Assembly: GCA_964650405.1 (NCBI GenBank)
Contig: CAZYTO010000107.1
Location: 1-17,216, forward strand
DNA length: 17,216 nucleotides
Direction: 5' to 3'
DNA from: CAZYTO01 sp964650405
GTDB lineage: Bacteria; Acidobacteriota; Thermoanaerobaculia; Gp7-AA8
In this document: positions 1-6,115 of the stretch, in pieces
Layout of the letters: the number at the start of each line of letters is the position of its first letter
How positions within the stretch are numbered: the first letter of the stretch is position 1
Program-made: the position numbers and the translations under genes
Notes under the pieces: model-generated
The model's input: only the letters and a program-made list of their open reading frames with translations
Databases searched by the model: none
What the model was told of the DNA's origin: nothing

Positions 1-421
1 GGCGGCGGAGCTGGAGGCGGAGCTTCAGGCGCGCTACGACGCGGTGCGGGCGGCCGCGCGCGGGCGACCGCCGCGGCGGGTGTTCTGTCCGATCTGGCGC
101 AAGCCCTACATGACGATCAACCGCGACACCTACATCCACGACATGCTGGCGGTCTCGGGCGGCGAGAACGTCTTCGCCGGCGAGGGGAAGCGCTACCCGG
201 AGATCACGCTCGAGCAGGTGGCGGCGACCGCTCCGGAGGTGATCCTGCTCCCGGACGAGCCCTACCGCTTCCGCGAGGTGCACCAGGCCGACTTCGCGCC
301 GTACCCCGATCTACCGGCGGTGCGCGAGGGCAGGGTGCACCTGGTCGACGGCAAGCTCCTGTCCTGGTACGGCCCGCGGATCGCGGAGGCGCTGCGGGTG
401 CTGCCGCCGCTCTTGGCCTAG
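1..421 (+). CDS. Periplasmic cobalamin/Fe-siderophore binding protein, 3' end (BtuF-like)
   Basis: This is the C-terminal 139 residues of a gene that begins before the window; the reading frame is open from base 2. The sequence fits the C-terminal lobe of class III periplasmic binding proteins (PF01497; BtuF, FepB, FhuD) that deliver B12 or ferric chelates to ABC importers. Visible marks are the helix-strand opening RVFCPIWRKPYM, the stretch AVSGGENVF, the typical ITLEQVAATAPEVILLP segment (usual family form: the E-x-ll-al-nPDvIl), and the closing DGKLLSWYGPRIAEAL helix. The signal peptide and N-terminal lobe are outside the window, so the ligand cannot be named. The stop TAG at 419-421 overlaps the stop of the convergent RidA-family gene by 3 bases. 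No ABC permease or ATPase gene follows it here. A GTG at 44 is internal and not the real start. Confidence 0.85.
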   Translation, partial: AAELEAELQARYDAVRAAARGRPPRRVFCPIWRKPYMTINRDTYIHDMLAVSGGENVFAGEGKRYPEITLEQVAATAPEVILLPDEPYRFREVHQADFAPYPDLPAVREGRVHLVDGKLLSWYGPRIAEALRVLPPLLA

Positions 422-948
422 CGGCGCCGCTTCGCCTTCTTGGCCGGCTTCGCGGCGCGCGCAGGCTTGCGCCCGGCCCCGCCAGCGGCGTTCAGCTCCA
501 GGATCATCTCGATCTCGACGGGAATCCCCGCGGGCAGCGATCCCATGCCGACAGCGGAGCGGGCGTGCCGGCCGTTTTCGCCGAAGACCTCGACCATCAG
601 GTCGGAGAAGCCGTTGATGACCTTGGGCTGCTCGCCGAAGCCCTCCACCGCGTTGACCATGCCCAGCACCTTCACCACCCGCTTGACCTGGTCCAGGCTG
701 CCCAGGATCGAGCGCGCCGAGCCGAGCAGGTTGAGCCCGACCTCGCGCGCGACCTTGTAGGCGTCCTCGGTGGACATGTCCCCGCCCACGCGGCCCCGCT
801 TGAGCGGCTGATCCCCGGACCGGATCGGCCCGTGGCCGGAGAGGAACAGCAGGTTGCCGACGCGAACGCCGGGCACGTAGTTGCCCATCGGCTTCGGCGG
901 GCTGGGGAGGGTGATGCCGAGCTCCTTGATCCTGGCTTCTGCGCCCAT
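418..948 (-). CDS. RidA/YjgF/YER057c/UK114 family protein
   Basis: A 176-residue protein of the RidA superfamily, whose classic members hydrolyse reactive enamine/imine intermediates released by PLP enzymes. The family signature is at residues 129-147: ARSAVGMGSLPAGIPVEIEM, where R130 matches the arginine that binds the substrate carboxylate in RidA. The opening (ITLPSPPKPMGNYVPGVRVGN) and the length put it in the longer YjgF-like subgroup rather than the about 128-residue RidA itself. Residues 158-176 form a Lys/Arg/Ala-rich tail that is not part of the fold. The start is set by a GAGGAG ribosome site about 8 bases upstream. It lies 30 bases downstream of a decayed PilZ gene on the same strand, and a PLP-dependent threonine synthase lies further upstream on that strand, which would suit an imine-clearing role. 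The precise substrate is unknown. Confidence 0.88.
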   Translation of the reverse strand: MGAEARIKELGITLPSPPKPMGNYVPGVRVGNLLFLSGHGPIRSGDQPLKRGRVGGDMSTEDAYKVAREVGLNLLGSARSILGSLDQVKRVVKVLGMVNAVEGFGEQPKVINGFSDLMVEVFGENGRHARSAVGMGSLPAGIPVEIEMILELNAAGGAGRKPARAAKPAKKAKRRR

Positions 949-978
949 CGGTGGTCTCCTCGTTGGGGCGGGGTGCGA

Positions 979-1185
979 CTACCGGGCGTGCGACGGTTCG
1001 GCGCGCGGGGCTTCGATGAAGAAGAACGCGGGGCCGTCGACGTCGGCGCGCCATACGATCGCCTCGACCTCGAGCGGCCGGGCTCCGGGCGGCTCCAGAC
1101 GCAGACGCGCGGCGCACCCGACTTCGAGGGGCTCGTGGCCGAACGGCTAGTTCTAGGCGAACTTGAGGCCGAGCTCCCCCCGTGT
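979..1185 (-). pseudogene. Decayed PilZ-domain gene remnant
   Basis: Read on the minus strand, one frame gives RTRGELGLKFA, then two amber codons (TAG at 1153-1155 and 1147-1149), then PFGHEPLEVGCAARLRLEPP and, after a few residues, the strand LEVEAIVWRADVDGPAFFFI, ending at TAG 979-981. The pattern of a glycine turn, a beta strand, 'l.vG' and then V-x-A-x-V-x-W followed by a hydrophobic final strand is that of the second half of a PilZ domain (c-di-GMP receptor fold). The N-terminal RxxxR motif is missing and no start codon is available, so this cannot make a working domain. The end lies 30 bases upstream of the RidA-family gene, as an operon partner would. PilZ is my best reading from pattern alone; the intact PilZ gene at 8200-8850 is not closely similar. 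Confidence 0.5.
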
Positions 1186-1194
1186 GCGCGGCTG

Positions 1195-1768
1195 GGGGTG
1201 GCGGCGGGGTGAACGGGTTTGTGCTCGTCGTGGCGACAGCCTGGCCGTTGCACGGGGCGCCGGCCGTGGAGGTGACCGCCCCCATGAAGATCTCGTAGCC
1301 GGAGGCGTTGGGAACGGCGCTCCACTGCAGGGTGGGCGTGAGAGGGATGCCGGTCGAGCCGTCGGCAGGGGACTGGCTGCCGGGCGCGGCGGTGGGACAA
1401 CCGGCGGTGAAGGACTTGACGGAGGAATCGAGGCCCGGCGTACAGCCGGTGATCTTCGCCCGAACCAGCCAACTATAGATGCCGCCCGCCGCGAAGCCGG
1501 CCGCCACGGTGCACTGCGTCGACGGGGCACCAGTCGCGGAACAGGCGATCGTGGAGCCGCTGCCGTTTTTCGAGATGAGGACGTCGTAGCCGGTGACGCC
1601 GCTGGCCGTCGACGGCGTCCAAGTGAAGTTGACAGAGGTGTTTGCGGTGATGTTGCCGGTGGGCGTTTGCGCCACCGGCGCCGAGCCGGCCGAGGGGCAC
1701 TGTCCAGAACCCGAGACCGCAGCAAAGAGGAAAAGAACCGCCACCACAACCATCGTGCGACGAGTCAT
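1195..1768 (-). pseudogene. Truncated secreted protein with fibronectin-III-like domains
   Basis: The start codon at 1766-1768 is preceded by an AAGG-type ribosome site and opens a clear signal peptide (MTRRTMVVVAVLFLFAAVSG, cleavage near SGSGQ-C). Two fibronectin-III-like modules follow: residues about 30-110 (motifs VNFTWTPSTASGVTGYDVLI and GGIYSWLVRAK) and about 128-190 (SPADGSTGIPLTPTLQWSAV, then GYEIFMG). The second module stops halfway, just after TNPFTPPP at about 1199. From there the same frame runs on as Arg/Ala-rich low-complexity sequence and overlaps the RidA gene completely on the same strand, so the 503-residue read-through is not credible. The gene therefore looks truncated, by a deletion or assembly join with the PilZ remnant. 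Such modules are common in exported proteins of Acidobacteriota and similar phyla; the function is unknown. Confidence 0.6.
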
Positions 1769-1828
1769 CGGAACACCTTGCCTTTTCGGAACAGACGCGC
1801 GAGGCGCGAACCCTGTGTACAAATGGTA

Positions 1829-2995
1829 TCAGCGGTACTTGTTTCCTCCCGTGTTGAAGATCACCACGTTCTCGGAATCTCCGATGGCGCCGCGGGCGCG
1901 CAGCTCTCGATACGCGAGTAGCGCCGCCCCGGACTCCGGCCCGGCGTCGATGCCTTCGGTGGTGCGCAGCTCGGCCGCGGCTGCTTCGATCTGGGCGTCG
2001 TCGACGGCGATGGCGCCGCCGTGCGATTCGCGGATGGCGCGCAGCATGAGGCGGTCGCCCACCGCGCGCGGGACGCGCAGTCCCCAGGCCTCGGTCTTCG
2101 GCGACTCCCACTCCGGGGCGGTGTCGAGGTTCTGCTGGAAGGCACGCACGATGGGCGCACAGCCGCTCGACTGCACACTCCACATGCGCGGGCGGGCCGT
2201 GGAGGAGCCCGCTGCGCCGGCCGGGCCGATCCAGCCGAGGCGTTCCATCTCGGCGAAGGCCTTCCACATGCCGATCAGGCCCGTGCCGCCGCCGGTGGGA
2301 TAGAGGATGACGTTGGGCAGGCGGCCGAGGTCCTCGAGCAGCTCATAGCCCATGATCTTCTTCCCCTCCACGCGGTAAGGCTCCTTGAGCGTGGAGAGGT
2401 CGAAGCCGCCGTTCTGGCGGATGTACTCGGCCACGCGGCGGCCGGCGTCGGTGATGACGCCCGCCACGAGCTCGACCTGTGCGCCGTAGCCGCGGCACTC
2501 ATCGACGATGGACGCCGGCGTGTCGCGGGGCATGGCCACGAAGACGGGGAGGCCGGCCCGGGCGCCGTAGGCGGAGAGCGCCGCGCCGGCGTTGCCGGCG
2601 GTCGGAGCGGCCAGGCTCTTCGCGCCGAGGGCTTTGGCCATCGTTACGGCCGCGGCCATGCCGCGCGACTTGAACGAGCGCGTGGGATTCTTCGACTCGT
2701 CCTTGTACCAGACGTTCTTCAGGACACGCGAGGGGAGGAGTGGCGTGACGCCCTCACCGAGCGTGACGATCTCGTCCCCCTCCCGCGCTGGCAGCACCTC
2801 GGCATATCGCCACATGGTCGCCGGACGCGCGCGGATGGTGGCGCGCAGGCCGGGATCCGGCGCGAGGTCGTAGTGCACGAGGATCGGTCCGTTGCACTTG
2901 GGGCAGAGGTTGATGAGCTGGCGGGTGGGGTAGGGGGTATCGCAGTGGGCGCAGCGGAGGGAGAGCTTGTCGGGTCTCTGGGTGTCGGCGTTCAT
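1829..2995 (-). CDS. thrC: Threonine synthase (PLP-dependent, zinc-ribbon N-terminus)
   Basis: A 388-residue fold-type II PLP enzyme converting O-phosphohomoserine to threonine and phosphate. Residues 12-36 form a zinc ribbon with C15, C18, C31 and C34. The Schiff-base lysine is K109 in KDESKNPTRSFKSRG. PTAGNAGAA at 131-139 contacts the cofactor, and the glycine loop PTGGGTGLIG at 233-242 binds the PLP phosphate. The C-terminal IDAGPESGAALLAYREL is the usual family ending. The length agrees with the short thrC class. ATG at 2993-2995 has no strong ribosome site, but homology begins right at it. Zinc-ribbon thrC-like enzymes include paralogues of altered specificity, so a related lyase is possible. 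It lies 60 bases upstream of the truncated fibronectin-like gene and downstream of a lipoprotein terminator; no other threonine-pathway gene is in view. Confidence 0.88.
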   Translation of the reverse strand: MNADTQRPDKLSLRCAHCDTPYPTRQLINLCPKCNGPILVHYDLAPDPGLRATIRARPATMWRYAEVLPAREGDEIVTLGEGVTPLLPSRVLKNVWYKDESKNPTRSFKSRGMAAAVTMAKALGAKSLAAPTAGNAGAALSAYGARAGLPVFVAMPRDTPASIVDECRGYGAQVELVAGVITDAGRRVAEYIRQNGGFDLSTLKEPYRVEGKKIMGYELLEDLGRLPNVILYPTGGGTGLIGMWKAFAEMERLGWIGPAGAAGSSTARPRMWSVQSSGCAPIVRAFQQNLDTAPEWESPKTEAWGLRVPRAVGDRLMLRAIRESHGGAIAVDDAQIEAAAAELRTTEGIDAGPESGAALLAYRELRARGAIGDSENVVIFNTGGNKYR

Positions 2996-3019
2996 CGGGC
3001 GGCATCGTATGACAGCCCG

Positions 3020-3063
3020 ATAAAAGGAAAAGGCTGAAAGAGGATCGCGCCCCTTTCAGCCTT
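3020..3063 (-). terminator. Probable rho-independent terminator after the lipoprotein gene
   Basis: Bases 3053-3063 (CTTTCAGCCTT) and 3030-3040 (AAGGCTGAAAG) are perfect 11-base inverted repeats with a 12-base loop. On the minus strand the downstream arm is followed by TTTTCCTTTTAT, giving the T-rich run expected after an intrinsic terminator stem. It lies just past the stop of the lipoprotein gene (3093) and before the threonine synthase start (2995), which would separate the two transcripts. The stem is only moderately GC-rich and the T run is interrupted by CC. Confidence 0.55.
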
Positions 3064-3090
3064 CGAGCCTTTCAGCCTTCCAGCCTTTGC
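3052..3090. repeat. Short direct repeats of CTTTCAGCCTT
   Basis: CTTTCAGCCTT occurs at 3053-3063 and 3069-3079, 16 bases apart, and a partial copy (CAGCCTTT) follows at about 3081-3088. The same 11-mer, inverted, forms the left arm of the terminator stem at 3030-3040. The cluster fills the gap between the lipoprotein stop and the threonine synthase start. Confidence 0.7.
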
Positions 3091-3092
3091 TG

Positions 3093-3866
3093 CTACTGCC
3101 CCTTCTTCGCGTCCTGCACGGCCTTGTCGGCGTTCTTCTGGAAGTCGTCGACCGCCTTCTGGGCGTCGCCGGGCTTGTCTTCGTACTTCGACATCTCCGT
3201 GGCGAAGGCGTTGAGGGCGTTCTCGTACTTGGAGAGGAGCTGGCGGTTGTAGGCGACGGCCGGCTCTTCCTTCGGCTGTTGGGCCTTGTTCTGGGCGCGG
3301 GCCTGGTCGAACTGGTCGAGCTGCGCCTTCAGCATCTGCTTGGTGGTGTCGTCCTTGGCCTCGTCATAGGCCTTCTTCGTATTCGCGTAGGCCTGGTCCA
3401 TGGCCGCGTTGCCGGCGGCAGCCATCTTCTCGGTCATGACCGACGTGCTGGCGGCGAGGATCTGGCCCTTCACCCAGAGGTACTCCTGAGTGTTGTAGTG
3501 CAGGTCCTTGGCGGCGCGGATGTCGGCGGTCAAGAGGTCGCTGGCGGAGCCCATGGCCTTGAAGCCGTCGATCATGCCGGAGATCGACTTCTCGCCGTTC
3601 TTCTTGGCATCGTCGGCGTGCTGCTTCAACTGCTCGCGCGCCACCTGGGCGATCTGTTTCTCGTGCTCGCGCACTTTCAGGTACATCTGCACCTGGGCGT
3701 CGGTGAGCTTGCCGTCCGCGGGCGGCGTGTAGCGGTCCTTGGCCAGGTCCAGCACGCCGTGGTTGTTGAGGTCCTTGGCGATGGAGGCCTTGTCCATGGC
3801 CTCCTTCGCCTTGCAGCCGGCGAAGATGACGGAGAGAGAGAGAAGAGCGGGAAGAATCCTGCGCAT
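3093..3866 (-). CDS. Predicted lipoprotein, helical, unknown function
   Basis: A 257-residue protein with a lipoprotein signal (MRRILPALLSLSVIFAGC; lipobox F-A-G-C, lipidated Cys18). GGAGG sits about 5 bases before the ATG and fixes the start. The mature part is rich in Ala, Lys, Gln, Asp and Glu and is expected to be almost entirely helical: KVREHEKQIAQVAREQLKQH (about 63-83) and a long stretch after about residue 150 look like coiled coil. No enzymatic motif is recognised. Residues 2-3 after the lipidated Cys are Lys-Ala, giving no Asp+2 inner-membrane retention signal, so outer-membrane placement is likely by the enterobacterial rule, which may not hold in this phylum. Its neighbours are MglA upstream (168 bases away, same strand) and threonine synthase downstream, separated by a terminator. 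A role in envelope maintenance or MglA-linked surface function is possible but unproven. Confidence 0.8.
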   Translation of the reverse strand: MRRILPALLSLSVIFAGCKAKEAMDKASIAKDLNNHGVLDLAKDRYTPPADGKLTDAQVQMYLKVREHEKQIAQVAREQLKQHADDAKKNGEKSISGMIDGFKAMGSASDLLTADIRAAKDLHYNTQEYLWVKGQILAASTSVMTEKMAAAGNAAMDQAYANTKKAYDEAKDDTTKQMLKAQLDQFDQARAQNKAQQPKEEPAVAYNRQLLSKYENALNAFATEMSKYEDKPGDAQKAVDDFQKNADKAVQDAKKGQ

Positions 3867-3931
3867 GTGTCCTCCAGTTGAGTGGTCCGGCGATTCTAGA
3901 CCACGAACGCTCGCGCCGCGTGAGTGCCGTC

Positions 3932-4010
3932 ACATCGGTATCGTGTGCCGGGTCTCGGGGTATCAGGTGCAGGTGCCGAGGTATCGGGTGTCGGACCTCG
4001 GGTGTCGGAT
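3932..4010. repeat. Intergenic GGTATC/GGTGTC degenerate tandem repeats (site A)
   Basis: The 168-base gap between mglA and the lipoprotein gene holds a run of related short units: GGTATCGTGTGCC, GGTATCAGGTGCAGGTGCC, GGTATCGGGTGTCGG and CGGGTGTCGG. The same unit type recurs at 8891-8912 and, inverted, at 9585-9616. No gene is seen in this gap. Confidence 0.65.
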
Positions 4011-4034
4011 GAGCGGAATCCGGATTCCAACGGG

Positions 4035-5159
4035 CTAGGAATCCAGGCGCGACCGGACGCGCCGTGTGACGTCGCCGAGGGAGCTGAGGATGGCTTCGAG
4101 CTGCTCGCGATGCTCGCGGCGGAGGTCGCCGAGCTGCGCTTCCAGCCGGGCCACCTGCGCTTCGAGCTCCTCCACCCGGCCGTTGCCGGAGAACGGCGGC
4201 GCCACTGCCAGAGGCTCGTTGTCTTCTTCCATGACGGCGACGGCCAGGGGCGGCTCTTCCTCGACCGGCACGAGCTCCTCGGCGCCCAGCTCTTCGACGT
4301 CGTCGATAGCCGCAGGCAGCGGCACGTTCCCCGACATGGTGGCCGGCCGCTCGCGCCCTTCGAGGAGCTGCTCGAGTGACACTTCCTCCGCCTTCTCGTA
4401 GCCGGCCGTCGGGGCGGAGTCGGGGAAGGGGATGGAGTCGGCGAAGGGATCGACTTCGGGCTGGGCCAGCTCCGGCTCGGGGGGAGGGGCGGCAGGCTTG
4501 GCCGCGACTTTCGCCTTCTCCGCCTTGGCCGGCGCAGCAGCCTTCTTCCGCTCGATCGGCTGCGAGGTTCCCTTGAGCCGTGCGTAGAGGTGCTTGGCGG
4601 TGATCTTCGAGACGAGCTTGAAGGTCTCCATCACGCCCTCGCCCCGGATCGCGGCGGCCTCGGTGTAGGGGAAGCCTTCGAAGCCGAGCTCCTCCTGCAG
4701 CTTCTCCACCGGGAGGACGCCGGGGATGTCCCGCTTGTTGAACTGGATGACGATCGGCGTGTCGTTCACGTCGAGGTTGTTTTCCTGCAGGTTCTCGAGC
4801 AGGTTGGTGAAGCTCTCGCGGGTGGACTCGACCATGGAGGGCTGGGAGTCGGCGACGAAGACGACGGAGTCCGCACCCTTCAGCACGAGCTTGCGTGTCT
4901 CGTTGTAGAAGACCTGGCCGGGGACGGTGTAGAGCTGGATCTTGAGGTTGAACGCGCCGACTTTGCCGATGTCGACCGGCAGCAGGTCGAAGAAGAGCGT
5001 GCGGTCGGTCTTGGTAGCCAGCGACAGCATCTTTCCCTTCTGTGCGGGATCGAGCTTGTCGAAGATGACCATCAGGTTGGTCGTTTTCCCGCAGAGACCC
5101 GGCCCGTAATAGACGATCTTGGCCGTCATCTCCCGCGTGGCGTGGTTGAACAGGACCAT
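4035..5159 (-). CDS. mglA: MglA-type small GTPase with long C-terminal extension
   Basis: A 374-residue protein whose first about 195 residues are a Ras-like MglA GTPase, the switch that sets front-rear polarity and drives gliding or pilus motility in Myxococcus. The P-loop GPGLCGKTTN is at 19-28 (K25, T26), the switch I segment TDRTLFFD at 51-58 includes R53, TVPGQ with the catalytic-type Gln82 is at 78-82, and NKRD is at 141-144. Spacing equals Myxococcus MglA residue for residue in the first 60 positions. Residues 198-325 are a Pro/Ala/Glu-rich linker and 327-358 a coiled coil (EELEAQVARLEAQLGDL). Family members usually end near residue 195, so the tail is unusual. GAGG five bases before the ATG at 5157-5159 sets the start; earlier in-frame ATGs add only low-complexity sequence and overlap the divergent gene. 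No mglB is adjacent. Confidence 0.93.
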   Translation of the reverse strand: MVLFNHATREMTAKIVYYGPGLCGKTTNLMVIFDKLDPAQKGKMLSLATKTDRTLFFDLLPVDIGKVGAFNLKIQLYTVPGQVFYNETRKLVLKGADSVVFVADSQPSMVESTRESFTNLLENLQENNLDVNDTPIVIQFNKRDIPGVLPVEKLQEELGFEGFPYTEAAAIRGEGVMETFKLVSKITAKHLYARLKGTSQPIERKKAAAPAKAEKAKVAAKPAAPPPEPELAQPEVDPFADSIPFPDSAPTAGYEKAEEVSLEQLLEGRERPATMSGNVPLPAAIDDVEELGAEELVPVEEEPPLAVAVMEEDNEPLAVAPPFSGNGRVEELEAQVARLEAQLGDLRREHREQLEAILSSLGDVTRRVRSRLDS

Positions 5160-5212
5160 GGAGACCTCGTATCGATTTGGAACGTTGAGTATCGCATAGA
5201 ATCCGCGGCACC
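5160..5212. promoter_or_regulatory. Divergent promoter region between mglA and the DinB-like gene
   Basis: Only 53 bases separate the two divergent starts, so both promoters must overlap here or lie inside the coding regions. A TAGAAT at 5197-5202 could be a -10 box for the rightward gene, which would then have a leader of only a few bases; that gene has no visible ribosome site, consistent with a near-leaderless message. No -35 at proper spacing stands out, so this is weak. Confidence 0.3.
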
Positions 5213-5686
5213 ATGAGCGACAGCAGACGCGACTTTCTGCGGCACACCGTAGCCACGCTTGCCTATCGCGGCGGGAAGGCCGTGCGCGATGCGCCCGCGT
5301 CGTTCGCTGCCTACGACGGCGGGACCAGGCCGCCGGTGAAGATCCTCGCGCACATCGGCGACCTGCTGGACTGGGCGCTGTCGATGGCCGACGGCTCGAA
5401 GCAGTGGCACGACTCGGAGCCGCTGCCGTGGGACGCGGAGTGCACACGTTTCTTTGCAGCGCTGCAGAAGCTCGACGACTACCTGGCCTCCGACGCCCCC
5501 ATCGCCTGCCCGCCGGAGAAGCTCTTCCAGGGACCCATCGCCGACGCGCTCACCCACACCGGCCAACTGGCCATGCTCCGCCGCATGAGCGGCGCGCCGA
5601 TGAAGAGCGAGAACTACTTCGCCGCCGACGTCGCCGCCGGACGGGTAGGGCGGGAGCAGACGGCGGCGAAGCGGGAGTTCGACTAG
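5213..5686 (+). CDS. DinB-like four-helix protein, unknown function
   Basis: A 157-residue cytoplasmic protein with no signal peptide. Two helices carry well-placed histidines: ILAHIGDLLDWAL (H47) and DALTHTGQLAMLRRMSGAP (H115). This resembles the DinB/YfiT metal-dependent superfamily, whose members bind a divalent metal through three histidines and often act as thiol transferases (for example bacillithiol or mycothiol dependent). The third metal ligand is not obvious; H66 in SKQWHDSEP is a candidate. The tail SENYFAADVAAGRVG is a recognisable ending in this kind of protein. The gene diverges from mglA and is followed 35 bases later by an Smr-domain gene. The DinB assignment rests on pattern similarity only, and substrate and role are unknown. 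Confidence 0.7.
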   Translation: MSDSRRDFLRHTVATLAYRGGKAVRDAPASFAAYDGGTRPPVKILAHIGDLLDWALSMADGSKQWHDSEPLPWDAECTRFFAALQKLDDYLASDAPIACPPEKLFQGPIADALTHTGQLAMLRRMSGAPMKSENYFAADVAAGRVGREQTAAKREFD

Positions 5687-5690
5687 AGGC

Positions 5691-5714
5691 GGTTGCGGGG
5701 TTGCGGGGTTGCGG
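5691..5714 (+). repeat. Three perfect GGTTGCGG tandem repeats
   Basis: GGTTGCGG is repeated exactly three times (5691-5698, 5699-5706, 5707-5714) and runs into GGAAGGA directly before the smr start at 5722. The top strand contains three GGGG-type runs at regular spacing, so G-quadruplex formation is conceivable. The tract fills most of the 35-base gap between two genes. Confidence 0.9.
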
Positions 5715-5721
5715 GGAAGGA

Positions 5722-6012
5722 ATGGACCACGTCGAACCCGACGACACCCCCATCGAGATCCCCATCGAGGATTCGCTCGACCTGCATCCGTTCCGGCCGG
5801 GGGAGATCCGCGATGTCACGCACGACTACCTGCTGGAAGCTCGCAAGCGAGGGTTCCGGGAGGTGCGGCTGATCCACGGACGCGGGCGCGGCGCGCAGCG
5901 GGCGAACGTGCAGTCGCTCCTGGGCACGCTCGACTTCGTCGAGAGCTTCTCCGACGACGCACACCTCGGCGCGACGGTGGTGGTCTTGAAGCCGTTGTCC
6001 GTTCTTCGTTGA
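5722..6012 (+). CDS. Smr-domain protein (stand-alone small MutS-related domain)
   Basis: A 96-residue protein consisting almost wholly of an Smr domain (PF01713), a fold with endonuclease or nucleic-acid-binding activity first seen at the C-terminus of MutS2. The signature LDLHPFRPGEIRDVTHDYL (residues 14-32) contains the conserved LDLH motif. The second signature, VRLIHGRGRGAQR, follows at about 45-57 and corresponds to the H-G-x-G loop. The closing segment (HLGATVVVLKP) is the usual last strand; the common motif after the loop is less well kept. The ATG at 5722 has a GGAAGGA just one base upstream, which is tight, but no better start exists. The last seven codons overlap the left arm of a long inverted repeat. 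The role in DNA or RNA processing is family-level inference. Confidence 0.88.
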   Translation: MDHVEPDDTPIEIPIEDSLDLHPFRPGEIRDVTHDYLLEARKRGFREVRLIHGRGRGAQRANVQSLLGTLDFVESFSDDAHLGATVVVLKPLSVLR

Positions 6013-6078
6013 TCGTTGTTCGTACGGAGAATGTCCGAGGCACTGCCACGAACAACGGAGAACGAACAACGGACAACG
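5993..6078. repeat. Long imperfect inverted repeat made of GAACAACGGA-like units
   Basis: Bases 5993-6023 and 6048-6078 are inverted copies of 31 bases with four mismatches around a 24-base loop. Each arm is itself built from short repeats of the type CGTTGTTCGT or GAACAACGGA. The left arm overlaps the 3' end of smr (stop 6010-6012); the right arm ends 37 bases before the CADD-type gene. No T-rich tract follows on the plus strand, so it is not a standard intrinsic terminator, though it could stabilise or end transcripts. Confidence 0.85.
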
Positions 6079-6115
6079 ATATAGACTCCGCGCGACATTC
6101 TGGAGGAGGACACCC

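Noticed and set aside
311..1822. A 503-residue minus-strand open frame starting with the fibronectin-like secreted protein
   Set aside because: After about residue 208 it becomes Arg/Ala-rich low-complexity sequence and overlaps the RidA gene fully on the same strand; only the first part has domain character.
2021..3037. A 338-residue plus-strand open frame opposite threonine synthase
   Set aside because: The minus strand holds a clear PLP enzyme with all motifs; the plus frame is Gly/Ala/Arg-rich noise.
3364..5256. A 630-residue minus-strand open frame overlapping mglA and the lipoprotein gene
   Set aside because: It is Arg-rich shadow sequence in another frame of two well-supported genes on the same strand.
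5160..5447. An N-terminal extension of MglA by about 96 residues
   Set aside because: The extension is low-complexity Arg/Ser/Pro sequence antisense to the DinB-like gene, and the MVLFNHATRE start with its GAGG site matches Myxococcus MglA.
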